A DNA stretch of 64,000 bases from Flavobacterium lotistagni. Its GTDB lineage: Bacteria > Bacteroidota > Bacteroidia > Flavobacteriales > Flavobacteriaceae. Position numbers and translations under genes: made by a program. Below are positions 1 to 8,962 of this stretch, piece by piece. Within the stretch, counting starts at the first letter, position 1, and every line of letters begins with the position of its first letter. Location: NCBI RefSeq assembly GCF_011392125.1, contig NZ_JAAJBU010000003.1, positions 1 through 64,000 of the forward strand, in the 5' to 3' direction. The notes below the pieces were generated by a model. It did no database searches. It saw only the letters and a program-made list of their open reading frames with translations, and was not told the origin of the DNA.

Positions 1-3000
1 CAGATATTTTGATTACCGCTGAGTGTTCCGGCTATAGGCGGCGCGGTTACATTTACAGTTCTAGTCGCAGACACATTCGCGCATCCACCAGTTCCTAAAA
101 CGGTATAAGTCATGGTTGCAGTTCCGGACGCCACGGCAGTCACGAGTCCTGAAGCACTACCAATAGTAGCTACAGTTACATCCGAAGAAGTCCAAGTGCC
201 ACCAGCGGAAGTTGAAGTAAAGGAGGAAGTCTGTCCTACACAAATATTTTGATTGCCACTGAGTGTTCCGGCTATGGGCGGCGCGGTGATAAAAATGTTT
301 GTCGCGGCTGTCACGTTCGGGCAACCTGCAGTTCCAAGCAGAGTGTAAGTTATCGTATAAAGCCCAGGCGCGCTACTACTTGGATTGATATCACCAGAAG
401 TGGCATTCAGGGAAAGCCCAACAGTTGAAGAATAAATCCCTCCGGAGAAAGTTCCTGTTCCGGTCAAGTTTACTGTTTGCAGAGCATCAGTAGTACAGAC
501 ATTGGTAGCAGGATAAATTATATTAGCCGTTGGTGGAGTACAATTATTGGCTGTGCAAGTAGCCGAGCTAGGGTTAAAACAAGTTCCCGCTGCTCCGATA
601 GGCGTTAAGGTCAAAGCCACTGAATCTCCGGGTGAAAGCCCACCAACGACATAAGTGAGTAGATTGCCTATTACTCCGATATTGATTATCGCTCCGCCAT
701 TTACTTGATAAGACACCGAGTAATCAGTCGCTCCGATAACAGCGGTCCAGTTAAAGGTCACAGAATTAGTGGAAGAAACTCCGCAATTGATTGTCGGGGA
801 GAGATAGGGATTGACGGTCACATTTCTAGTCGCAGAAACATTAACGCATCCACCAGTTCCTAAAACGGTATAAGTCATGGTTGCAGTTCCGGCAGCCACC
901 GCAGTCACGAGTCCTGAAGCACTACCAATAGTAGCGACGGTCGAATCCGACGAAGCCCAAGTGCCACCAGCGGAAGTTGAAGTAAAAGTGGAAGTTTGTC
1001 CTACACAAATATTTTGATTGCCACTGAGTGTTCCGGCTATGGGCGGCGCGGTTACAGTTACAGTTCTAGTCGCAGACACGTTCGCGCATCCACCAGTTCC
1101 TAAAACAGTATAAGTCATGGTTGCAGTTCCGGCAGCCACGGCAGTCACGAGTCCTGAAGCACTACCAATAGTAGCGACAGTAACATCCGAAGAAGTCCAA
1201 GTGCCACCAGCGGAAGTTGAAGTAAAGGAGGAAGTTTGTCCCACGCAGATGTTTTGATTGCCACTCAAAGTTCCAACCACAGGCGGTGCAGTCACAGTCA
1301 CAGTTCTAGTCGCAGACACATTCGCACAACCACCAGTTCCTAAAACAGTATAAGTCATGGTTGCAGTTCCGGCAGCCACGGCAGTCAAGAGTCCTGAAGC
1401 ACTACCAATAGTAGCGACGGTCGAATCCGAAGAAGTCCAAGTGCCACCAGCGGAAGTTGAAGTAAAGGAGGAAGTCTGTCCTACACAGATGTTTTGATTG
1501 CCGCTGAGTGTTCCGACAACCGGCGGCGCAGTTACATTTACAGTTCTAGTCGCAGACACGTTCGCACAACCTCCAGTTCCCAAAACCGTATAAGTCATGG
1601 TTGCAGTTCCGGACGCCACGGCAGTCACGAGTCCTGAAGCACTACCAATAGTAGCGACTGTTACATCTGAAGAAGTCCAAGTGCCACCAGCGGAAGTTGA
1701 AGTAAAGGAGGAAGTTTGTCCTACACAGATGTTTTGATTACCGCTGAGTGTTCCGGCTATGGGCGGCGCGGTTACAGTTACAGTTCTAGTCGCAGACACG
1801 TTCGCACAACCTCCAGTTCCTAAAACGGTATAAGTCATGGTTGCAGTTCCGGCAGCCACGGCAGTAACTAATCCTGAAGCACTACCAATAGTAGCTACAG
1901 TTACATCTGAAGAAGTCCAAGTACCACCAGCGGAAGTTGAAGTAAAAGCAGAAGTCTGTCCGACACAGATATTTTGATTACCGCTGAGTGTTCCGGCTAT
2001 AGGCGGCGCGGTGATAAAAATGTTTGTCGCGGCTGTCACGTTAGGGCAACCTGCAGTTCCAAGCAGAGTGTAAGTTATCGTATAAAGCCCAGGCGCGCTA
2101 CTACTTGGATTGATATCACCAGAAGCGGCATTCAGGGAAAGCCCAACAGTTGAAGAATAAACCCCGCCGGAGAAAGTTCCTGTTCCGGTCAAATTTACTG
2201 TTTGCAGAGCATCAGTAGTGCAGACATTGGTAGCAGGATAAATAATATTGGCCGTTGGTGGAGTACAATTATTGGCTGTGCAAGTAGCCGAGCTAGGGTT
2301 AAAGCAGGTTCCTACAGAACCAATCGGGTTTAAGGCCAAAGCCACGGAATCTCCGGGTGAAAGCCCACCTACAGAATACGTCAGCAGATTGCCGATACTA
2401 CCGACATTGACTACAGCACCACCATTGATTTGATAAGACACTGAATAATCAGTAGCCCCAACCAGAGCTGCCCAGTTAAAAGTCACCGAAGTTGTAGAAG
2501 ATACCCCACAATTAATTGTTGGGGAAAGATAAGGATTGACTGTCACAATTCTAGTTGCAGACACATTCGCACAACCACCAGTTCCTAAAACAGTGTAAGT
2601 CATGGTTGCAGTTCCGGACGCCACCGCAGTCACGAGTCCTGAAGCGCTACCAATAGTAGCGACAGTAACATCTGAAGAAACCCAAGTTCCGCCAGATGAA
2701 GTTGAAGCAAAGGAAGATGTCTGTCCTACACAGATGTTTTGGTTGCCGCTCAAAGTTCCAACCACAGGCGGCGCAGTTACAGTAATAATTCTAGTCGCAG
2801 ACACGTTCGCACAACCTCCAGTTCCCAAAACAGTATAAGTCATGGTTGCAGTTCCGGCCGCCACCGCAGTCACGAGTCCTGAAGCGCTACCAATAGTAGC
2901 GACTGTTACATCTGACGAAACCCAAGTACCACCAGCGGAAGTTGAAGTAAAGGAGGAAGTTTGTCCTACACAGATATTTTGATTACCGCTGAGTGTTCCG

Positions 3001-3735
3001 GCTATAGGCGGCGCGGTTACATTTACAGTTCTAGTCGCAGACACATTCGCGCATCCACCAGTTCCTAAAACGGTATAAGTCATGGTTGCAGTTCCGGCCG
3101 CCACCGCAGTCACGAGTCCTGAAGCGCTACCAATAGTAGCGACTGTTACATCTGACGAAACCCAAGTACCACCAGCGGAAGTTGAAGCAAAAACCGATGT
3201 TTGTCCTACGCAGATGTTTTGATTGCCACTGAGTGTTCCGACTATAGGCGGCGCAGTTACATTTACAGTTCTAGTCGCAGACACGTTCGCACATCCACCA
3301 GTTCCCAAAACAGTATAAGTCATGGTTGCAGTTCCGGACGCAACAGCAGTAACTAATCCGGAAGCGCTATTGATGGTAGCGACTGTCACATCAGAAGAAA
3401 CCCAAGTGCCACCCGAAGAAGTAGAACTAAAAGCCGATGTCTGTCCTACACAGATGTTTTGATTGCCGCTTAAAGTTCCAGCTACCGGCGGCGCAGTTAC
3501 GGTCACGGTCCGAGTAGCAGACACATTCGCACAACCACCAGTTCCTAAAACGGTATAAGTCATGGTTGCAGTTCCGGACGCCACGGCAGTCACCAGCCCG
3601 GAAACACTACCAATAGTAGCGACTGTTACATCTGAAGAAGTCCAAGTGCCACCAGCGGAAGTTGAAGTAAAGGAGGAAGTCTGTCCTACACAGATGTTTT
3701 GATTGCCACTGAGTGTTCCGGCTATGGGCGGAGCT
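1..3735 (-). repeat. two-level tandem repeat inside the giant gene (240-bp units, 1725-bp superunits)
   Basis: A shared marker (TTCTAGT or close variant on the plus strand) recurs at 824, 1064, 1304, 1544 and 1784, and again at 2549, 2789, 3029, 3269 and 3509, so 240-bp units occur in blocks of five. Between blocks is a different 525-bp module. The complete superunit is 5 x 240 + 525 = 1725 bp: superunits lie at 2011-3735 and 286-2010, and a further partial one at 1-285 (marker at 59). The junction word GTGAT recurs at 286, 2011 and 3736. Everything stays in frame (575 residues per superunit). Long stretches are nearly identical at the DNA level, which suggests recent duplication or homogenisation and makes this a risky area for assembly. 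Confidence 0.93.
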
Positions 3736-5849
3736 GTGATAGTCACATTAGTAGTTACTGTAATGGAGGAGCAGCTACCAGAAGCAGGGATGGTGTAACT
3801 AACAATATAAGGCCCAGGAGTACTGGTGCTTGGCGTTATAGTTCCGGTTGAAGGGTTGATGGACAAACCTGCCGAGGAAGCATAAGTTCCACCTGTGTAT
3901 GCGCCAGTACCTGTTAAGGTTACCGTTTGAGCTGAAGCAGTGGTGCAATAAGTTCCAGCGGTATATTGAATGACAGCAGTAGGCCCAGCGGTCACTCCAA
4001 CAGTTACTTGGCTACTGGCGGTACATCCCGGACCATTATTAGCTGTTAAAGTGTATGTGGTGGGAGCTGTAGGGCAAACCGTTGGTGTCAAGGTATTGAC
4101 ATTGGTCATGGCGGTAGTCGGTGTCCATGAGAATGCAGGAAGATTGTTGTTCAAGGCAATCGACCAGTTGTTTATGGTTCCCACATCTATATTAGAATCA
4201 TCCACTACAAACAATTGCCAAGTACCATTGATGGCACTGCCGTTGAGCAATGAAAACGCTTGTTCAGGAGTAAAAGTTCCCGTGAATGGAGCCGCACCAG
4301 CGGTAATAGCACTAGTGGCAGTAGATGAGAAACAAGTATTAGTATAATTGGAATTTCCTCCGCCATTATCGGTCGAAAGTTCGATTTGGGTTCCATTAGG
4401 CGCAACCAGATAAATATCTAAGTCGCCGTCGAAGTCGTGTGTGATATCGATACAAACCGATACAATCGAAGTATTGCTTAGGGTGACAGGGCTAATTCCA
4501 GAAACGTTAATGGTAGAAGAAACTCCTGTAGGGTCGTTATCAGGAATGTTGAAAACACTATTATTACTGAATGAAACAGGGCCTGTAGCACCTACAGCAT
4601 TGGTTGATCCACTTAAGTTAACACAGCCGCCGCTACAAACTGAAGAAGCCGTTCCGGCATTTACGGTCGGCAACGGATTGACCGTAACGGTTTGTGTCAC
4701 CGAATTTTGACATCCACCAGGAACAGCTGTAAGTAAAAGCGTTACTGAGTGAGGGCCAGTTGTGGCAAAAGTGTGGCTAGGATTTTCAAGGTTGGATGTG
4801 AATCCGTCACCGAAATTCCAACTATAGGTAAAATTTCCGTTGGTGGTATTGGTGAATTGTGTTGGGCTTCCAATACAAGCGGTAGTAGCGGTAAAAGTGG
4901 GGTTCGGGCTGGCAAAAGTAGCTGTTGTTCCAGCAAAGTCGAGTGTGAACCCCGAGTTAGAAGCCGCAGTAAATCGATCCACTAAAATGCTATAAGTTTG
5001 ACCTGCTGTTACGGTCAGGCAAGTTTCACATTGTCCGCCAGGGCAACCTAATCCAGTAATGGGCGAAGTCGGGCTCCAGTTGCAACTGAGTTCCACACCC
5101 GGGCAACTGGCTGTGGAGTTGTATACCGCAAAATCATAATCAATATTTGTATTCGGATTGATGGTAAAACACAACGTTCCAGAGGTTGCCGCAGTAAAAG
5201 TGTACCAATTAGATGATCTTTCACCGGGAGCACCAAAGCAACTTGGAAATTCTTGTGAAGTTCCTACGCCACCAGCACCATCTCCTACACTGATGCTGTT
5301 TAAGTTACACAAGGTTTGCGCACCACTACAATCTTGAGTAGGCAACGCAGGACCAACTGGGAGCGATTCTTGGGTACAGATTCCGAAATCTCCAGTAGTA
5401 TTTCCGTTTCCGTCGACCAAAATGTAATAAGTATTTCCTACCGTTAGACCGTGCAGAATCATGTTGGTGTGCAACAATCCTCCGGCCGTATTTACGTCTT
5501 CCTGACACCCCAAAAAAGTCAACGCACCACAGGTTCCGCTGTACACGGCAATTTGCGTATTGGATAGGGTTCCACCAAAATTTGTTGAAATCTCAATATC
5601 GGGTACAGTAGCTACAAATGAAAACCAAACCGAGTGACTTAAACTATTGGGAAGCCAACAAGCTGGCACACTCGGATCGCCCACAGAAGTGGCTGCAACA
5701 TTGGTGTAAAGAATTGAGTTGCAACTGCCAACGCCCACAGTAAGTGGTTCGGCAGAGGCACAGGCATCATTCGGTGGTTGGGCATAACTGTTTTGAACGC
5801 CAAGTAAAAGCATCAGAAAAACAACCAAAAAAGAGAAAGTTGATTTCAT
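1..5849 (-). CDS. giant secreted Ig-like repeat protein (3' end outside window)
   Basis: The frame is open from an ATG at 5849 to the window edge, about 1,949 residues, with no stop. It begins with a signal peptide (hydrophobic core, cleavage near NSYA). Two beta-sandwich modules follow at about residues 25-155 and 165-305, then a PKD domain (YSWNFGDG) at about 310-394 and a proprotein-convertase P-like domain (HDFDGDLDIYL, GTWQLFVVDD) at about 404-567. The rest is Big_2-like Ig repeats of 80 residues (GTLSGNQNICVGQT ... GTATMTYTVLGTGGCAN) interleaved with a 175-residue FN3-like/Ig-like block. This architecture is typical of very large Bacteroidota surface adhesins or gliding/biofilm proteins, usually exported by T9SS; the sorting domain would lie beyond base 1 and is not seen. 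It starts 11 bases after the small secreted gene upstream and is probably co-transcribed. The adhesin role is inference. Confidence 0.9.
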   Translation of the reverse strand, partial: MKSTFSFLVVFLMLLLGVQNSYAQPPNDACASAEPLTVGVGSCNSILYTNVAATSVGDPSVPACWLPNSLSHSVWFSFVATVPDIEISTNFGGTLSNTQIAVYSGTCGALTFLGCQEDVNTAGGLLHTNMILHGLTVGNTYYILVDGNGNTTGDFGICTQESLPVGPALPTQDCSGAQTLCNLNSISVGDGAGGVGTSQEFPSCFGAPGERSSNWYTFTAATSGTLCFTINPNTNIDYDFAVYNSTASCPGVELSCNWSPTSPITGLGCPGGQCETCLTVTAGQTYSILVDRFTAASNSGFTLDFAGTTATFASPNPTFTATTACIGSPTQFTNTTNGNFTYSWNFGDGFTSNLENPSHTFATTGPHSVTLLLTAVPGGCQNSVTQTVTVNPLPTVNAGTASSVCSGGCVNLSGSTNAVGATGPVSFSNNSVFNIPDNDPTGVSSTINVSGISPVTLSNTSIVSVCIDITHDFDGDLDIYLVAPNGTQIELSTDNGGGNSNYTNTCFSSTATSAITAGAAPFTGTFTPEQAFSLLNGSAINGTWQLFVVDDSNIDVGTINNWSIALNNNLPAFSWTPTTAMTNVNTLTPTVCPTAPTTYTLTANNGPGCTASSQVTVGVTAGPTAVIQYTAGTYCTTASAQTVTLTGTGAYTGGTYASSAGLSINPSTGTITPSTSTPGPYIVSYTIPASGSCSSITVTTNVTITAPPIAGTLSGNQNICVGQTSSFTSTSAGGTWTSSDVTVATIGSVSGLVTAVASGTATMTYTVLGTGGCANVSATRTVTVTAPPVAGTLSGNQNICVGQTSAFSSTSSGGTWVSSDVTVATINSASGLVTAVASGTATMTYTVLGTGGCANVSATRTVNVTAPPIVGTLSGNQNICVGQTSVFASTSAGGTWVSSDVTVATIGSASGLVTAVAAGTATMTYTVLGTGGCANVSATRTVNVTAPPIAGTLSGNQNICVGQTSSFTSTSAGGTWVSSDVTVATIGSASGLVTAVAAGTATMTYTVLGTGGCANVSATRIITVTAPPVVGTLSGNQNICVGQTSSFASTSSGGTWVSSDVTVATIGSASGLVTAVASGTATMTYTVLGTGGCANVSATRIVTVNPYLSPTINCGVSSTTSVTFNWAALVGATDYSVSYQINGGAVVNVGSIGNLLTYSVGGLSPGDSVALALNPIGSVGTCFNPSSATCTANNCTPPTANIIYPATNVCTTDALQTVNLTGTGTFSGGVYSSTVGLSLNAASGDINPSSSAPGLYTITYTLLGTAGCPNVTAATNIFITAPPIAGTLSGNQNICVGQTSAFTSTSAGGTWTSSDVTVATIGSASGLVTAVAAGTATMTYTVLGTGGCANVSATRTVTVTAPPIAGTLSGNQNICVGQTSSFTSTSAGGTWTSSDVTVATIGSASGLVTAVASGTATMTYTVLGTGGCANVSATRTVNVTAPPVVGTLSGNQNICVGQTSSFTSTSAGGTWTSSDSTVATIGSASGLLTAVAAGTATMTYTVLGTGGCANVSATRTVTVTAPPVVGTLSGNQNICVGQTSSFTSTSAGGTWTSSDVTVATIGSASGLVTAVAAGTATMTYTVLGTGGCANVSATRTVTVTAPPIAGTLSGNQNICVGQTSTFTSTSAGGTWASSDSTVATIGSASGLVTAVAAGTATMTYTVLGTGGCVNVSATRNVTVNPYLSPTINCGVSSTNSVTFNWTAVIGATDYSVSYQVNGGAIINIGVIGNLLTYVVGGLSPGDSVALTLTPIGAAGTCFNPSSATCTANNCTPPTANIIYPATNVCTTDALQTVNLTGTGTFSGGIYSSTVGLSLNATSGDINPSSSAPGLYTITYTLLGTAGCPNVTAATNIFITAPPIAGTLSGNQNICVGQTSSFTSTSAGGTWTSSDVTVATIGSASGLVTAVASGTATMTYTVLGTGGCANVSATRTVNVTAPPIAGTLSGNQNI

Positions 5850-5860
5850 GCTTTTGTAGT

Positions 5861-6112
5861 TTAATTTTTCTTAAGCTGTTTTTGATATTCTTCGCGACTG
5901 ACAGGTTTGTCGTTGATGATGTATATAATTTCAGGGCTGACTTTTTGATTAGAAGGTAAGTCTTTTTTCTGAAATACTGTTGCTGGTTTTAGAGTTTCTG
6001 CAACACCATCAGTAGTTTTTTCGGATGTGTTTTCCAAAGCAGTTGCCGATTGTGAGAATACGGCAGTAGAGCATAAAAGCAGCAAAAGTATGTAGTGTAT
6101 TTTTAAGGGCAT
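5861..6112 (-). CDS. small secreted protein, unknown function
   Basis: This 83-residue protein has a clear signal peptide (LLLLLCSTAVFSQ) followed by a Thr/Glu/Lys-rich, probably disordered stretch. It ends with a short charged segment that contains YIINDKPVSREEYQK. No known domain is recognised. It lies directly upstream of the giant repeat gene, with an 11-base gap and the same strand, so it is probably the first gene of that operon and an accessory to the secreted protein. Only its membership of the exported class and its position support a role. Confidence 0.7.
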   Translation of the reverse strand: MPLKIHYILLLLLCSTAVFSQSATALENTSEKTTDGVAETLKPATVFQKKDLPSNQKVSPEIIYIINDKPVSREEYQKQLKKN

Positions 6113-6487
6113 CTGTATTGGGTTAATAGCAAGTTACAGCCTTCGGTCATGGACTAGACAGATTCTTGGGCATCCAATAATGATAGAGAATCAGCAGTGC
6201 GTCAGAAAACTTGAGCACTTTTGTGGTAGAAACGGGGATTTCAAATATAAAATTATTTTACAGATTAGATGGGTAATTCTTAATCAATTTTAATTTTCAC
6301 ACCAATAAATCTTTGATAATATCAGAAAATATTGGCAATATTGAAATTGTATGCAATTGAGATTTCTAAAAAGACTTGAGCTTTGAAAATACTCACAAAG
6401 GTACTATTGATGTTGTTTTTTAACTTTTGTCTAAAACCAATATGTGTCTATTTCTCTCTATCTTTAAGACATCAAAAACCTCAAATC
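6113..6487. other. divergent intergenic region
   Basis: The 375 bases between the divergent genes 5861-6112 (minus) and 6488-7744 (plus) must hold both promoters. On the minus strand a TATATTTG sequence (plus-strand 6242-6249) matches the Bacteroidota -7 consensus TAnnTTTG, but no well-placed TTG -33 element is seen. No RNA gene or repeat is recognised. The in-frame upstream extension of the radical SAM ORF (from 6383) falls here and looks non-coding. Confidence 0.4.
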
Positions 6488-7744
6488 ATGTCTGATAGAA
6501 TCCGTGAAAAACTCCAAATTCTGGCCGATGCTGCCAAATACGATGTGTCTTGTTCTTCTAGTGGTAGCAATCGGAAAAACGCAAACAAAGGATTAGGAGA
6601 CGCAAGTAATTCCGGAATTTGTCATACTTACACCGAAGATGGTCGTTGTGTTTCGCTGCTTAAAATCTTGCTAACCAACCATTGTGTTTTTGATTGTGCT
6701 TTTTGTGTTTCGCGCAAAAGCAATGACATCAAACGCGCGGCTTTTACCGTGGAGGAAGTGGTCGAACTCACTATTAATTTTTACCGCCGCAATTATATTG
6801 AAGGATTGTTTCTAAGTTCGGGAATTTTCAAAGATGCCGATTTTACGATGGAACGTTTGGTTCGTATTGCCAAAAAGTTGCGTCTAGAGCATCGTTTTAA
6901 TGGATACATTCACCTGAAAACTATTCCCGGAGCCAGTCAGGAATTGCTCACTGAAGCCGGTTTGTATGCCGATCGCATGAGCATCAACCTAGAAATGCCC
7001 ACCGAAGCCGGACTCAAATTGCTCGCTCCAGAGAAATCCCACGAAGAGGTAAAAAAGCCGCTCGGATTCATTAAAGACAGCATCATCGCCTTGAAAGACG
7101 AGCAAAAGATCATTAAAAGCGTTCCTAAATTTGTTCCAGCCGGACAAAGTACGCAAATGGTCATCGGAGCCACACCTGAAACCGATATGGAAATCATGTA
7201 CAGCGCTGACGAGTACTACAAAAATTACGAACTTAAACGGGTTTATTATTCAGGATATATCCCGATTAGTTACGATGATCGTATGCCGATTATTGGAAGC
7301 CAGCCGCCACTTTTGCGAGAGAATCGCCTATATCAAACCGATTGGTTGATGCGCTTTTATGGTTTTGATGTCCGCGAGATTCTCAATGCCCAAAACCCGC
7401 ATTTGGATGTAGATATCGACCCGAAACTCTCATGGGCTTTGCGCAATTTAGACCAGTTTCCGGTAGATATCAATACGGCGGATTATCGGATGATTTTGCG
7501 TGTTCCGGGTATAGGTGTAGGTTCTGCCCAGAAAATCGTTAAGGCCAGAAAGTTTGGCAAGTTGCGTTCAGATCAATTACGGAAATTGGGAATTGCTTAC
7601 AACAAGGCCAAGCATTTTATTCGTTGTGCTGATAGCGTCTTTCAGCTCAATGCTCCGGATGCAATGCATCTCAAGGCAATGATTCTCGGACAGAGCCAAA
7701 GCAAATATTTGAAAGTACCACAGAATCAACTTGCCCTTTTCTGA
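6488..7744 (+). CDS. radical SAM protein with helix-hairpin-helix, putative DNA modification/repair
   Basis: The ATG at 6488 gives 418 residues beginning MSDRIREKL. The in-frame ATG at 6383 would add a hydrophobic tail that does not fit the family. A CxxxCxxC iron-sulfur cluster motif is visible (C66, C70, C73, in NHCVFDCAFC), followed by the radical SAM barrel. Near the C terminus is a ComEA-like helix-hairpin-helix (VPGIGVGSAQKIVKAR), which normally contacts DNA. From memory this matches the 'putative DNA modification/repair radical SAM' family (COG4277/TIGR03916). That family is genetically linked to DUF4130 proteins and uracil-DNA-glycosylase-like domains. The stop overlaps the next start by one base (TGATG), so translation is coupled. 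The substrate is unknown. Confidence 0.88.
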   Translation: MSDRIREKLQILADAAKYDVSCSSSGSNRKNANKGLGDASNSGICHTYTEDGRCVSLLKILLTNHCVFDCAFCVSRKSNDIKRAAFTVEEVVELTINFYRRNYIEGLFLSSGIFKDADFTMERLVRIAKKLRLEHRFNGYIHLKTIPGASQELLTEAGLYADRMSINLEMPTEAGLKLLAPEKSHEEVKKPLGFIKDSIIALKDEQKIIKSVPKFVPAGQSTQMVIGATPETDMEIMYSADEYYKNYELKRVYYSGYIPISYDDRMPIIGSQPPLLRENRLYQTDWLMRFYGFDVREILNAQNPHLDVDIDPKLSWALRNLDQFPVDINTADYRMILRVPGIGVGSAQKIVKARKFGKLRSDQLRKLGIAYNKAKHFIRCADSVFQLNAPDAMHLKAMILGQSQSKYLKVPQNQLALF

Positions 7745-8517
7745 TGGTTATTTTTGTTTTTGATGGCACGCTAGAAGGTTTACTCACGGCGATTTTTGAA
7801 TATTATGAAAGAAAGCCCGGCTCGATTCAATTGGTGTCACAACAAAATTTTGAGCCCAGCTTACTAGACGAAACCATAGAAGTCATTAGCGACGAAACTA
7901 AAGCCCAAAGAGTTTGGAAAGGTCTCGGTAGTAAAATCGGAAAAGATGGGCAACTTCGGTTTTACAAAGCCTTTTTGTCAGAAGATGCCGCTACGCACCA
8001 ACAACTTTTTCATTTCGCTTGTTATGTTTTCGATAATACAAAAGGCGCTGAGCAAAATTTTGGTCATCCGGCAGTGATTGCCCTAACTCAGGCCGATCGC
8101 AGCGTGAATCGGGAAGCACATCGCATGAAAGCTTTCATCCGTTTTCAGGAAACCGCCGACGGGATTTTTTATGCTTCTATCGAGCCAGACTTCAATGTGT
8201 TGCCTTTGATTTGGAGTTTCTTTAGAAACCGGTACGCCGACCAACGTTGGATTATTTATGATTTGAAAAGAAAATATGGCTTGTTTTACGATCTTGAAAC
8301 CGTGACAGAAATCGTCTTAGACCAACTGCCAGAGGTAAAAAGTAGCGCAACATTAGCGCCCGATTTACTCGACGGTAAAGAACAGCTTTATGGTTTGCTC
8401 TGGAACGACTATTTCAAAAGCACCAATATTCCGGCCCGAAAAAATATGCGATTGCACATTCAGCACGTGCCGAAACGTTACTGGAAATACCTCACCGAGA
8501 AAAAACAGAAGTCGTAG
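7744..8517 (+). CDS. DUF4130/TIGR03915-type DNA metabolism protein
   Basis: This 257-residue protein is the usual partner of the upstream radical SAM protein and shares one base with its stop codon. The N terminus (VIFVFDGTLEGLLTAIFEYY) and the central region (DRSVNREAHRMKAFIRF, then EPDFNVLPLIWSFFRNRYADQ) match the family I know as 'probable DNA metabolism protein' with a DUF4130 domain. In other bacteria this domain is fused to a uracil-DNA glycosylase-like domain; here the glycosylase part is absent and none is seen nearby. The likely role is repair or tailoring of modified bases together with the radical SAM enzyme; the reaction is not known. Confidence 0.85.
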   Translation: MVIFVFDGTLEGLLTAIFEYYERKPGSIQLVSQQNFEPSLLDETIEVISDETKAQRVWKGLGSKIGKDGQLRFYKAFLSEDAATHQQLFHFACYVFDNTKGAEQNFGHPAVIALTQADRSVNREAHRMKAFIRFQETADGIFYASIEPDFNVLPLIWSFFRNRYADQRWIIYDLKRKYGLFYDLETVTEIVLDQLPEVKSSATLAPDLLDGKEQLYGLLWNDYFKSTNIPARKNMRLHIQHVPKRYWKYLTEKKQKS

Positions 8518-8518
8518 T

Positions 8519-8545
8519 ATAAAAAAACCGCCTTTGTAGACGGTT
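8519..8545. terminator. bidirectional hairpin terminator after tRNA-Arg and the radical SAM operon
   Basis: The minus strand reads a 7-bp stem (AACCGTC/GGCGGTT with one G-U pair), a six-base loop and then a T tract. The hairpin starts two bases after the encoded CCA of tRNA-Arg and is two bases downstream of the DUF4130 stop, so it can serve both convergent units. Confidence 0.7.
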
Positions 8546-8546
8546 C

Positions 8547-8621
8547 TGGTAGCCTCGCCGGGAATCGAACCCGGATCTAAAGTTTAGGAAACTTCTATTC
8601 TATCCGTTGAACTACGCGGCC
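8547..8621 (-). tRNA. tRNA-Arg (anticodon CCT)
   Basis: The reverse complement folds as a class I tRNA: D arm GTTC/GAAT, anticodon stem GAAGT/ACTTT with loop TTCCTAA (anticodon CCT), T arm CCGGG/CCCGG with TTCGATT, discriminator A and an encoded CCA. The acceptor stem is imperfect: GGCCGCG faces CGAGGCT, giving a G1-U72 wobble and a G5-A68 mismatch. Confidence 0.9.
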
Positions 8622-8934
8622 GGGAATAATTGCATATACAATGATTTATTCGCCGCGAAGATAATAATGTTTTTGATTACAGAATTGTTTGTTTTTTTAT
8701 GAATGAGAATTGAATAGGCAAGCGAATTCTCAATCAAAGGGTTCGAATTCACAACGCTTATTTTAGGGAAATTGGTCAAACCCTTTGGGTTCGGAGCTTT
8801 AGGCGAACTAAAGTTCGCGGTACCTCACTGTCACTGGCAGCGCTCCTCTTAATATCAAATCCCTCTTGGGCTCTCGTTCTCGCCCTGAGTTAGTCGCATA
8901 AAAAAAGGGTAACATGAAAATGTTACCCTTTTTA
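8622..8934. other. intergenic region left of the island
   Basis: There is no gene between tRNA-Arg and attL. A perfect 7-bp hairpin lies at 8803-8818 (GCGAACT/AGTTCGC). A 13-base partial match to the tRNA-Asn 3' end (CCCTCTTGGGCTC) is at 8871-8883, and a strong terminator at 8898-8933. The partial tRNA match could be the scar of an older insertion at the same target. Confidence 0.4.
8898..8933 (-). terminator. strong hairpin terminator beside attL, probably the original tRNA-Asn terminator
   Basis: A 14-bp perfect stem spans 8902-8915 and 8920-8933 with a GAAA loop and flanking A/T tracts. On the minus strand it sits one base beyond the tRNA-Asn 3' end copy at 8935-8962. Before the element inserted, it would have directly followed the tRNA gene. 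Confidence 0.75.
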
Positions 8935-8962
8935 TGCTCCCCCTCTTGGGCTCGAACCAAGG
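8935..8962. other. attL: duplicated 3' end of tRNA-Asn
   Basis: These 28 bases are identical to 33316-33343. They cover the T arm from its 5' side, the 3' acceptor strand, the discriminator and two bases beyond the tRNA-Asn. The rest of the tRNA is absent, so this is an attachment site and not a gene. Confidence 0.9.

Noticed and set aside
1..3735. Regular 240-bp repeats as a possible CRISPR or satellite array
   Set aside because: The repeats are much longer than CRISPR units, have no spacers, and stay in one coding frame as Ig-like domains.
2602..4710. Plus-strand ORFs through the repeat gene
   Set aside because: They are shadows of the minus-strand giant gene; their products are low-complexity and follow its repeat period.
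6383..6487. Upstream extension of the radical SAM ORF
   Set aside because: It adds a hydrophobic tail not expected for the family; the ATG at 6488 starts directly at the conserved N terminus.
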